Shown one piece after another: positions 45,335 to 53,622 of a stretch of 64,000 nt of DNA. Below the pieces are notes generated by a model. The model saw nothing but the letters and a program-made list of their open reading frames with translations. It was not told where the DNA came from and did no database searches. Source of the stretch: Alkalihalobacillus pseudalcaliphilus (GTDB taxonomy: Bacteria; Bacillota; Bacilli; Bacillales; Bacillaceae_D); contig NZ_JAQQWS010000001.1 in the NCBI RefSeq assembly GCF_028610675.1, positions 434,001 to 498,000 of the forward strand, read 5' to 3'. The first letter of the stretch is position 1. Every line of letters starts with the position of its first letter. The translations under genes were made by a program, and so were the position numbers.

Positions 45335-46687
45335 ATGAAATTTTCAACAAAATTAGGGCTGTGGTTTTTCTGTTGTATATTAATTATTGAAGCAGGATCT
45401 ATGCTATTTCTTCATAAAAATGTAGTAGAGTCGCTTGTCGAAGAGGAATTACATTCACTTTTAGCAAGGGGTAATAGTCATAGAGATGTTTTGAAGGTCA
45501 CTTTTGATGAGAATACACTTCAACATATAGCCTTAATGGAGTCTAAAACGGATACTGAAGTGGTGATAACCAATGAAGAAGGTAATGTGATAAAGACATC
45601 CTTTCCAGTTAATGAAGCTATTAATCGTATTATTAAACCCAATTATCAACGGGAGCAAATTGTACAAAAGGATTGGAAATCACAACCATATATTGCTACG
45701 GCTTCCCCATATCAAACATCGAATGGAGAAACCGGGATTGTTTATATGTTGAAAAGTACTAATCAAATTCAGGGGGTAATCAAAGATCTTAATCATCATT
45801 TTGGAATTGCCGTTGTAATTATCTTGTTTTTTCTAATCATAACAAATTTTATCCTAATTAAAATTCTCACGAAACCACTAATATCAATGAATAACGCAAC
45901 AAAAAAAATTAGTAAGGGTGACTTTTCTCTTCACTTACCTGTCAATTCTAAAGATGAACTTGGGGATTTAGCCAAATCAATAAATACATTGGCAAATAAC
46001 TTAAACTTTTTACAACAGGAAAGAAAAGAATTTCTTGCAAGTATATCTCATGAGCTTCGGACACCATTGACCTATATAAAGGGATACGCAGACATAGCAC
46101 TTAAATCCAATTTAAATGACAATCAAAGAATGGAATATATTAAAATTATTCACGAGGAATCCTCAAGGGTTTCAACCCTTTTAGAAGAGTTATTTGAATT
46201 GGCTAAAATGGACCAAAACTCCTTTATTATTCAAAAAGAAAGAGTAGATGTTTCATCTTTTATTAAACTTATCTATGAAAAAGTTAAACCTATTTTCTCT
46301 AGTACTGGAATTGGACTTATCTTCTTGGAGCAACCAGGTAACATTGTAAATATTGACCCAGTCCGATTTGAACAAGTAATTTTGAATCTTTTAGATAATG
46401 CACTCAAATATTCTAATGGTGGTGTGACCACTATTGAAATAAAGAAGACTAAAAACCATGTTATCCTTGCAATATCTGACCAAGGGGTAGGTATACCTGA
46501 AGAAGAGCTTCCTTTTATTTTTGATAGCTTGTATAGGGTTGAAAAATCCAGATCTCGCCTTACTGGTGGTGTTGGTTTAGGCTTATCCATAGTCAAGGAA
46601 ATAGTAGAGGCTCATGACGCAGAGCTTCATGTGGCAAGTAAGTTGGGGGCTGGTACGACCGTTTCAGTGTTATTAAAGGAGGCCTGA
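45335..46687 (+). CDS. sensor histidine kinase
   Basis: A 450-aa protein. Membrane helices lie at about 7-28 and 157-180 and flank an extracellular sensor of about 130 residues. HAMP (about 180-230) precedes the H-box SISHELRTPLTYIKGY. The ATP domain has NLLDNALKYSN (N), SDQGVGIPEEE (G1) and GGVGLGLSIVKE (G2). The sensor has no Cys/His metal cluster. It is followed 7 bases later by the response regulator and then by a lipoprotein gene. It sits in a copper island, so metal or envelope stress sensing is likely but unproven. Confidence 0.92.
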   Translation: MKFSTKLGLWFFCCILIIEAGSMLFLHKNVVESLVEEELHSLLARGNSHRDVLKVTFDENTLQHIALMESKTDTEVVITNEEGNVIKTSFPVNEAINRIIKPNYQREQIVQKDWKSQPYIATASPYQTSNGETGIVYMLKSTNQIQGVIKDLNHHFGIAVVIILFFLIITNFILIKILTKPLISMNNATKKISKGDFSLHLPVNSKDELGDLAKSINTLANNLNFLQQERKEFLASISHELRTPLTYIKGYADIALKSNLNDNQRMEYIKIIHEESSRVSTLLEELFELAKMDQNSFIIQKERVDVSSFIKLIYEKVKPIFSSTGIGLIFLEQPGNIVNIDPVRFEQVILNLLDNALKYSNGGVTTIEIKKTKNHVILAISDQGVGIPEEELPFIFDSLYRVEKSRSRLTGGVGLGLSIVKEIVEAHDAELHVASKLGAGTTVSVLLKEA

Positions 46688-46693
46688 TGCTAT

Positions 46694-47383
46694 ATGAGAC
46701 GGATAGTTTTAATTGATGATGAACAAAGAATGTTAGATCTCCTATCTTTATACTTGGTGCCTTATGGATATGACTGCATTAAAATGAATAGTGGTACAGA
46801 TGGTATTTCATATATAGAACAAAACGACGTAGATTTAATAATCCTTGATGTCATGATGCCATTACTAAACGGCTGGGAAACATTAAAGAAATTAAGAGAG
46901 TTTTCAAATACTCCTATCATTATGCTAACGGCAAGAAATGATACTAGTGATATGGTAAAAGGGTTAAAAATTGGGGCGGATGATTACATCTCAAAACCAT
47001 TTAATGAAGAGGTTCTGATAGCAAGAATAGAAGCTGTACTTAGACGTACTGTTAAAGAAGAGAATTGGAACAAACCCCTCTATTTTAGAGGATTAACTCT
47101 TGATCCCATTATTTATAAACTAGATTTTAATGGTGTTCCCATTTCCGTTACACCTAAAGAATTTGACTTGTTAAAACTTTTTTTATTAAATTCTGATAAA
47201 GTTTTTACGCGTGATCACTTACTGGCCACGTTGTGGGAATTCAAAGCAGAAACTGAGAACAGAACAATAGATTCACACATTAGAAATTTGCGGGATAAAC
47301 TCAGAAAAACTGGATTTGAAGTTGATAAACATTTAAAAACTATTTGGGGAATTGGATATAGATGGAATAAAAGGTATGAATAA
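46694..47383 (+). CDS. OmpR-family response regulator
   Basis: A 229-aa protein. Receiver domain: acidic pair IDDEQRML, phospho-acceptor Asp in LIILDVMMPLLNG, MLTARND and SKPF. The C-terminal winged helix (LTLDPIIYKLDFNGVPISVT, FTRDHLLATLWEF, DSHIRNLRDKLRK, IWGIGYRW) binds DNA. It pairs with the adjacent kinase. Confidence 0.93.
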   Translation: MRRIVLIDDEQRMLDLLSLYLVPYGYDCIKMNSGTDGISYIEQNDVDLIILDVMMPLLNGWETLKKLREFSNTPIIMLTARNDTSDMVKGLKIGADDYISKPFNEEVLIARIEAVLRRTVKEENWNKPLYFRGLTLDPIIYKLDFNGVPISVTPKEFDLLKLFLLNSDKVFTRDHLLATLWEFKAETENRTIDSHIRNLRDKLRKTGFEVDKHLKTIWGIGYRWNKRYE

Positions 47384-47409
47384 TTGAAGTATTCTACGGA
47401 GGATTAATT

Positions 47410-48342
47410 ATGAAATGGATACAAAAAACGTTTTTGCTCACTTTAATAAGTACTATGCTTACTGGTTGTATAAGCTCTAAAGATAATGGCATTGACTCCT
47501 TTTTTATAGACGCAAACGAAGAAATAGTGACTCACATCCATGGAATTGGCTATTTAGGAAGTAATCAAACTCTCTTTATAGCTACCCACCATGGTCTACT
47601 TAAGTTCTCAGATGATAAATGGTTCAAAACTAATAAGAATAACCATGACTATATGGGATTTCAAACTACAGATAATGGATTCTTTTCAAGTGGTCATCCC
47701 TCGCTTAAATCTAATTTAAAGAACCCATTGGGTATTATGAAGAGTACTGATCAAGGAAATACTTTAGAAAAAATTAAATTTTATGGCGAAATAGATTTCC
47801 ACTATTTAGCTGCAAGTTATTATAATCACACTCTTTACGTGTATAATGAACACCCTAATTCCCTAACAGTAGGTTTACATTATTCAATCGACGGTGGAGA
47901 GAGCTGGCAGCAAAGCGAAATGAATGGCGTTTCTGCCAACTCTATAGGAAATATTGCGACCCACCCTAATAATCCTGAAAACATAAGCATTTCAACTAAT
48001 AAAGGTTTATTTGTATCCTCTAACTTTGGGAATGATTTTGAATTACTGTCACCAAACACTCCTGTTACAACCGTCGAATATCAAGAGAATAGTCTAATTT
48101 ATTTCCAGGTTGAGAAAGAAGATATTAAATTAATTAATGTTGAATTACAAAATAAAGATTCAAAAGAGATACCATTACCAGAAGATGTTTCAAGAGAAAA
48201 CCCAGTTTTATTTTTGACGACAAATCCAAGTAATAGAGAAGAAATAACACTTGTTACAGCTAACAACAGTATCTTCCAGACCAAAGACAATGGCCAAACC
48301 TGGGCTTATATCCTCGAGAACGGAAAGGTTAGTAATAACTAA
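47410..48342 (+). CDS. lipoprotein with sialidase-like Asp-box repeats (F510_1955 type)
   Basis: A 310-aa lipoprotein with lipobox LTGC. It begins VTHIHGIGYLGSNQTLFIAT and has Asp-box turns MKSTDQGNT, YSIDGGESWQ and KDNGQTWAYI, giving a beta-propeller with BNR repeats. Homologues are annotated as F510_1955 glycosylhydrolases and often occur beside copper genes. Enzyme activity is not shown. It is the third gene of the kinase-regulator operon. Confidence 0.8.
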   Translation: MKWIQKTFLLTLISTMLTGCISSKDNGIDSFFIDANEEIVTHIHGIGYLGSNQTLFIATHHGLLKFSDDKWFKTNKNNHDYMGFQTTDNGFFSSGHPSLKSNLKNPLGIMKSTDQGNTLEKIKFYGEIDFHYLAASYYNHTLYVYNEHPNSLTVGLHYSIDGGESWQQSEMNGVSANSIGNIATHPNNPENISISTNKGLFVSSNFGNDFELLSPNTPVTTVEYQENSLIYFQVEKEDIKLINVELQNKDSKEIPLPEDVSRENPVLFLTTNPSNREEITLVTANNSIFQTKDNGQTWAYILENGKVSNN

Positions 48343-48468
48343 TTCTAAATAGATGTATTCCACATAAACTTGTGATAAAACAATCTATTGTATACTCTTG
48401 AAAAGCAATACCTTAAAGAGGTTTTTTGATTTATTAAATCTGATTTAATTTAAATTATTGAAAAATGT

Positions 48469-48503
48469 TAAAGCCTCTTTCAAAATGAAAGAGGCTTTTG
48501 ATT
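48469..48503. terminator. bidirectional terminator
   Basis: AAAGCCTCTTTC / GAAAGAGGCTTT stem with T tail. Confidence 0.85.
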
Positions 48504-48554
48504 TCCTAAGGTAAAGCTCACTATAATAGCTTTTAAGATAATATTTGCAGATCT

Positions 48555-49142
48555 TTATTCCTGTGAAAGTTCACTTTCTGTCACCCATTTATGGTTCGTT
48601 ACTTCTTCTCCACTATCGGAAAGGATAAAGTCAACCATATAAACAGTAGTCTTTTCAGCAGAGTCAATGGTAGCATTTGCTCCATCCATACCTTCCATAT
48701 GATCTGCATCTACCGTTATTTCATCACCTACTTGGTATGGTTCTTCTTGTCTATTAGCTACTTCCTCATGGATAATCCATTTATGGTCTTCCACTCTTTC
48801 ACCACCATTTGTTGGATTATACGAAATGGTGTAGACGGTTGTTTCATAAGCTCCTACTATTGTTGCTTCTACCCCTTCCATACCAGGCATATGTGCTTCT
48901 GTAATGATGGCATTACTCCCAACAGGAAAGGTTGGATTTTCTGCTTCTTTTAAATCCTCAGGGACTTCTCCTGAGCCAGACATTTTCATACCTGAATGAT
49001 CCATCCCGGAATGATCGCCATCCGTATGGTCTCCTTCCATGTCCTGCATATCATGATTCTCGCCGTTACTAGCACATGCAGATAATGTCAGCATAGCAAT
49101 TAGAGTAAGCACCCCTACCATTAATAACTTTTTAACATTCAT
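48555..49142 (-). CDS. YdhK-like DUF1541 lipoprotein (copper island copy)
   Basis: ATG 49142 has AGGAGGTAT; 195 aa with lipobox LSAC. A Met/His/Asp-rich segment (HTDGDHSGMDHSGMKMSG) is followed by two DUF1541 repeats ending NHKWVTESEL. It is a paralogue of 27211-27789 with a more acidic linker. No CsoR-type palindrome is visible upstream, unlike the chromosomal copy. Confidence 0.88.
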   Translation of the reverse strand: MNVKKLLMVGVLTLIAMLTLSACASNGENHDMQDMEGDHTDGDHSGMDHSGMKMSGSGEVPEDLKEAENPTFPVGSNAIITEAHMPGMEGVEATIVGAYETTVYTISYNPTNGGERVEDHKWIIHEEVANRQEEPYQVGDEITVDADHMEGMDGANATIDSAEKTTVYMVDFILSDSGEEVTNHKWVTESELSQE

Positions 49143-49469
49143 CTTTATACCTCCTATATGATGATACAAATAATATACTTCTAAATTTTGCAGAATTTAT
49201 GGAGGTATTCATTTTTTTAACCTTTCAGAACTTATGTTCACACATTCTTCATAAACAATATATTTTTGTATTTTAAACAAGTAATACTATATTCTTTGTT
49301 TATCATTTCACCCATTGTTAGTAGTTCGAGCGTAATGTCTTTATTTTTTCGAAAACTTTTATTAATATTGTGGACTATACATTTAAAAAGGATGAAACGC
49401 TTAAAGTACCTTATAAAGATACCCTAAAACGCAACATCCTATAGAATAGATAAATTAATTTCTCAACTA
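49143..49469. other. gap without genes
   Basis: No gene is seen. The region lies between two minus-strand genes; a promoter for the lipoprotein gene must be here. Confidence 0.3.
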
Positions 49470-50897
49470 TTAATAATTATTAACTGACTTGGAAAGTTGA
49501 GCATTTCTAGTTCTGGGATGGCAATCTGCAATCTTATCTTTCGTTTTAGAAACCCAATGATCCTTGGTGAAACGAGTCCATAGGATGATTGCTCTAAAGA
49601 CTATATCAATTCCAATCGCTATCCAAACACCTGCCAAGCCCATTTCCAGCACTATCGCAAGAAGATAGACTGTCCCAGTCCTTATAAGCCACATCCCAAT
49701 AATGGTCAAATACATAGGATATTTTGTATTGTTTGCGCCTTGATATGCACCAGTTAACACTAACACAACTGCTAAAAACGGTTGAAATACAGCTGCAATT
49801 TTAAGAGCAATACCAATTTCAGCTATTACTTTTGGATCTTCCGTAAATAAACTTCCTGCCCATTCTCCATAAAGGAATAATAAGATACCGAAAATAGACA
49901 TGAAACCTATCGCTAAAAAAGTCGTTAATTTTGCATATTCTTTAGCATCACAATAATTGTTTGCTCCAATATTTCTTCCAACAAGAATTGTAGCTGCAGC
50001 AGCAAATCCATATGCAATCATATAAGAAAATACTTCAATATTTCCCGCAATTTGATGGGCAGCAAAAGTATTAGTCCCAAGTGCTACTATAAATCCAAAA
50101 TAAACAATCTGACCAACTCTCATAGCCAATCTTTCTATTGCTGCTGGGCTTCCAAGACTTAATAATTCAATTTGATGTCCTTTATCTATTTTCCAATAAT
50201 CCTTTCTAAACGCTATATCTTTTGTCTTGTTAATATATCGGAATAAGAGTATGGTTCCATATAATCGTGCAAATACACTTGCTAACGCAGCCCCGACAAT
50301 TCCATATGCAGGAATGAACCAGAATCCAAATATTAAGATGAAATCTAGTATTACGTTGATGATATTTACCATTATGCTTGTCTTCATAGGAGATTTTGTA
50401 TCACCTGCACCACGAAGAATACTACTTAATACAAACATTAAAGACATAAAAATGGAAGGTACCCCTACTATTTTAAAATATAGACTACCTAATTTTAATA
50501 CCTCTTCGTCTAATCCCATTAATAAAAGCATATTATCTGCAAAAAACAACGTAATAATACCAAAAGCAATGCCAAGTGCTATTGCCATAACAATAGCCTG
50601 TTGGGCAATATGCCTTGCTTTTTCTACCTTACCTGCACCCAAGAAATTTGAAATCAAAACATTGGTTGCTACTCCCACAGCCATAAATACTGCAAAATAG
50701 ATAGCAAGTACTGCATTGGTAACTCCCACAGCAGATACTTCAGCTAAACCAATCTTAGCGACAAACAACGTATCAACAAATCCCAGTAATGTCTGAAAGA
50801 AATTCTCGATTACAGCAGGAATGGCTAGTAAGATAATTATTTTCAATTTATCTTTTACAGAACTCTGATTCTCCAATGGAGGTGTTCTAAGTGACAT
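49470..50897 (-). CDS. MATE family efflux transporter
   Basis: A 475-aa protein with twelve membrane segments. Two homologous halves begin LLAIPAVIENFFQTLLGFVD and LSLGSPAAIERLAMRVGQIV, and SSILRGAGDTKSPM plus GAYQGANNTKYPM are the paired MATE loops. These exporters use H+ or Na+ gradients to expel drugs or metabolites. GGGGGAAAT precedes the ATG. The substrate is unknown; there is no sequence link to copper beyond position. Confidence 0.9.
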   Translation of the reverse strand: MSLRTPPLENQSSVKDKLKIIILLAIPAVIENFFQTLLGFVDTLFVAKIGLAEVSAVGVTNAVLAIYFAVFMAVGVATNVLISNFLGAGKVEKARHIAQQAIVMAIALGIAFGIITLFFADNMLLLMGLDEEVLKLGSLYFKIVGVPSIFMSLMFVLSSILRGAGDTKSPMKTSIMVNIINVILDFILIFGFWFIPAYGIVGAALASVFARLYGTILLFRYINKTKDIAFRKDYWKIDKGHQIELLSLGSPAAIERLAMRVGQIVYFGFIVALGTNTFAAHQIAGNIEVFSYMIAYGFAAAATILVGRNIGANNYCDAKEYAKLTTFLAIGFMSIFGILLFLYGEWAGSLFTEDPKVIAEIGIALKIAAVFQPFLAVVLVLTGAYQGANNTKYPMYLTIIGMWLIRTGTVYLLAIVLEMGLAGVWIAIGIDIVFRAIILWTRFTKDHWVSKTKDKIADCHPRTRNAQLSKSVNNY

Positions 50898-50954
50898 TTG
50901 ATTTCCCCCTTCACGGTATCAGGGTGCATATCCACTGTTTTTGTTTTTGGAGAC

Positions 50955-51221
50955 TCAGCTTAATCCTAACTTCCCTTTAATTTCATCAAAATTATTCTCA
51001 AATCCTATAAACACTTTGGATTTCTTAGGGAGGCCAAGAATAGTTTCTTTAAAAACAAACGTTGGAACAATTCTTGCACCAGAAACCTTTTTCAATTCTT
51101 CTTCTTTTTCTGGTACTTTCGTTAAATCAAATTCAAGAAAGTCTATATTGTTTTGAGAAAGAAACTTCTTCGCTGCTTGGCAATCAGAACAAGTTGGACG
51201 AGTATAAAGTTCAAACTTCAT
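50955..51221 (-). CDS. glutaredoxin-like protein
   Basis: An 88-aa thioredoxin-fold protein with active site RPTCSDCQAAKKF (CxxC), cis-Pro in ARIVPTFVF and the C-terminal GFENNFDEIK motif. It resembles NrdH-type glutaredoxins. A role in thiol repair under copper stress is plausible. GAGGAGG lies upstream, and it is separated from the next minus gene by 42 bases. Confidence 0.87.
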   Translation of the reverse strand: MKFELYTRPTCSDCQAAKKFLSQNNIDFLEFDLTKVPEKEEELKKVSGARIVPTFVFKETILGLPKKSKVFIGFENNFDEIKGKLGLS

Positions 51222-51263
51222 GATAAAACCTCCTCATTAATGCTACATCCTATTTTTATATAT

Positions 51264-51962
51264 TTACTTCACTTCTATAACAAATGGATAGGTGATTACT
51301 TGGTCATTAAATTTAAATTCTCCCCAAACTTTATAAAGTCCGGGATTAATGAATTGTGTGGTGAATATTGTCTTGTCATCGGAAACAGGGTGCACATGGA
51401 TAAATTGTGTAGCTTCTTCATTGATAATTATTACATGCCCTAGTGCTCCTAAATATGGTTCTGGAAGTGTGTCGAGAAAATTGTATGTTAAGGTCGTTGG
51501 CTGATCTACTGAAAGCGAATCAATTTGAAGTTCTAGAGATTTATTGTTAATCGTCTTTTGTAATTTCGTATCCGGTTCTAAATTATGGTGACTATGATTA
51601 TTTATTAAATGGCCAACATTCAAATCAATGGGCTTTACCCTGTAAATTAAATCTCTTGGGCTTATATCTACAAAGATTTTATAAGAACCTTCTTCTAGGG
51701 CTATTTCTTGTTCGAATTTACCAGTTCCAATATTTTTAGGATGTAAATGCAAGTATTTTTTCATGTCTGAACTGATAATGATTAAATGAAGTTCCTTTTC
51801 ATGGTTAATCTCTAACTGTGGCGCCTGATTATGATTATCTTTTAGTTCAATAATTAAAAGGTTTCTGTTATAACTTACCTTTATACTAATTTCATTCTGT
51901 AGATTTCCTGTATCACTTGTATGATGATGTGCATGATTAAGATGCCCGTTATGGTTTTTCAT
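51264..51962 (-). CDS. His-rich protein related to the 52807-53622 product, cytoplasmic form
   Basis: A 232-aa protein starting with a His cluster (HNGHLNHAHHHTSD) and no signal peptide. Two beta-sandwich-like repeats follow, each with a paired His motif: MKKYLHLHPKN and TQFIHVHPVSDD. It ends PGLYKVWGEFKFNDQVITYP. The whole protein is paralogous to 52807-53622, which has a membrane anchor. The family is unnamed to me; YtkA/FixH-like domains share the PGLYKVWGEF pattern. Metal binding is inferred from the histidines. Confidence 0.65.
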   Translation of the reverse strand: MKNHNGHLNHAHHHTSDTGNLQNEISIKVSYNRNLLIIELKDNHNQAPQLEINHEKELHLIIISSDMKKYLHLHPKNIGTGKFEQEIALEEGSYKIFVDISPRDLIYRVKPIDLNVGHLINNHSHHNLEPDTKLQKTINNKSLELQIDSLSVDQPTTLTYNFLDTLPEPYLGALGHVIIINEEATQFIHVHPVSDDKTIFTTQFINPGLYKVWGEFKFNDQVITYPFVIEVK

Positions 51963-52050
51963 AAACAGATTCTCCTTCTATTTTTGTTCTAGAATAGAAT
52001 TTTTAACACAAAATTTATTATAGTTTTTTCAAGTTGAAGAATATTACACA

Positions 52051-52674
52051 TTAATTAACTAAATGACTTTTTATGTTTTCTAAGCCAAAACGGTCAACAA
52101 ATTTGAAAAGTGCTTCTCTCTTCTTTCCATTTTCCGAATAAATAGTGATTATCTTATCAACTGCTTCATAAAGTTGTTCAGGTGTTAATTGTTCTAAAAC
52201 CAAATTGCCAACTCTAGCATTTTTCCCTTTTGAATGACCACCGATATATAAGTCATAAGCATCACTTCTTTTCATTATTCCAATGTCATTGACAAGAGGT
52301 TCCCCACAACCTACGGGACAACCAGTATAGGCAGGTTTTAATGTGAAAGGAACTGGCTTTCCAGCAATGCGTTTGTTTATTTCCTTTGCTACAGGCATAC
52401 CTTCTTCTTCTTCTCCCTTGCAAAAATTACAAGTTCTTAAGCTCTTCACAAAATTCCCTACAGGATAACAAAAAAGTCCCACCTCATTAAACTTTTCTTT
52501 AATTTCTTCTACTCTTTCTTCCTCTACTTCAATATAGATTTGTTGAAAAGTGGTTAATTCCACTTCTTCTTCGTTGTTCATGTAACTAGCAATAAGTATA
52601 AGTTGTCTGGCATTTAGCTTTGCTCCAAATGCAATCCCACCATTTACTGCTAATTTGATTTTTTTAACTGTCAT
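52051..52674 (-). CDS. siroheme / 4Fe-4S (nitrite-sulfite reductase-like) domain protein
   Basis: ATG 52674 with AGAGGAGC gives 207 aa. The C-terminal half holds four cysteines in the reductase pattern: RTCNFCKGEEEEG and TGCPVGCGEPLVND, ligands for a 4Fe-4S cluster bridged to siroheme. The N-terminal ferredoxin-like half is a single repeat, so the protein is about a third of a full sulfite reductase. Substrate and partner are unknown. Placement in the copper gene run is notable. Confidence 0.75.
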   Translation of the reverse strand: MTVKKIKLAVNGGIAFGAKLNARQLILIASYMNNEEEVELTTFQQIYIEVEEERVEEIKEKFNEVGLFCYPVGNFVKSLRTCNFCKGEEEEGMPVAKEINKRIAGKPVPFTLKPAYTGCPVGCGEPLVNDIGIMKRSDAYDLYIGGHSKGKNARVGNLVLEQLTPEQLYEAVDKIITIYSENGKKREALFKFVDRFGLENIKSHLVN

Positions 52675-52806
52675 TAGCTCCTCTCCCTCCAAAAGTAATG
52701 TTTTTTATCGTCTTATTTAGATGTGGAAATTTCTATTTTTATTGAGGAAAGCCAAGTAGAATCACTACCTGGCCTCCATGAAATTCTAAATCTTTTACTA
52801 GAATCT

Positions 52807-53622
52807 TTACTGAACTTCAATGACGAATGGATAAGCGTTTACCTTTCCTTCAAACTTAAATTCTGCCCAAACTTTATATAGTCCAGGTTTGGAGAAATGA
52901 GTGATAAAATTGGTCTCTTGCTCTGAAGTAGGATGAACATGAATGAAATCCTCAACTTGTTCGTCAATAATAACAACGTGACCTAACGCACCAAGATACT
53001 TTTCGGGTTTTTCCCCATGAAGATCAAATTTCAACAGAACCTCTTCACCCGTTTTTGCTGATATAGGTTCTAAAGTAACCTTCTTGCCCTCTATATCCTT
53101 TGTCCACTCTTCATCTGGTGTTAGGCTTGCATTTGGGGTAGATGTTTCGCCAATGTTTAATGGGATTGCTTCCACCTCATAGTTTTTGGTAGACGGTTTA
53201 ATATCAATGAAAACTTCATACTGTCCACTACTTAAACTTTCCTCAACAACAAAAATGCCATCATCCTTGTTTTCCGGATGTAGATGAATATATTCTTTTA
53301 AATCACTAGAAACTAAAATGGCATGCATTTCCTTTTCATGTGTGATAGACAAAGTTGGTGCATTACCTTCATCATCCATTAATTCAATAGTAAGCTCGTT
53401 ATCTACATATGAAACACTCACTTCTATTTCAGAAGGGCCATCTTCTTGATGGGCATGGTTGCCATGCCCATCACTTTCATTTTTTGGTTCATGCCCCTCT
53501 GCATGTTCTTGATGATTCATTGCACCACTTTTAAAAGGGTTTTCTCCCGTAAGGAGTCCATATCCTCCAAATACCGCAATCAGATAAACACTTGCTATGA
53601 TTACCCACTTTTTAATCGACAT
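52807..53622 (-). CDS. membrane-anchored His-rich protein, copper operon partner of copA
   Basis: A 271-aa protein. Residues 5-24 are a membrane anchor, 36-62 a His-rich stretch (HQEHAEGHEPKNESDGHGNH), then two domains with LKEYIHLHPEN and EDFIHVHPTSE His pairs, ending GLYKVWAEFKFEGKVNAYPF. Its start overlaps the copA stop by 11 bases, so it is translated with copA. The location outside the membrane and the His clusters suggest it receives or buffers copper exported by CopA. This is inference. Confidence 0.72.
   Translation of the reverse strand: MSIKKWVIIASVYLIAVFGGYGLLTGENPFKSGAMNHQEHAEGHEPKNESDGHGNHAHQEDGPSEIEVSVSYVDNELTIELMDDEGNAPTLSITHEKEMHAILVSSDLKEYIHLHPENKDDGIFVVEESLSSGQYEVFIDIKPSTKNYEVEAIPLNIGETSTPNASLTPDEEWTKDIEGKKVTLEPISAKTGEEVLLKFDLHGEKPEKYLGALGHVVIIDEQVEDFIHVHPTSEQETNFITHFSKPGLYKVWAEFKFEGKVNAYPFVIEVQ

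Noticed and set aside
50227..50700. Plus-strand 157-aa frame inside the MATE gene
   Set aside because: Shadow of a clear membrane transporter gene on the other strand.
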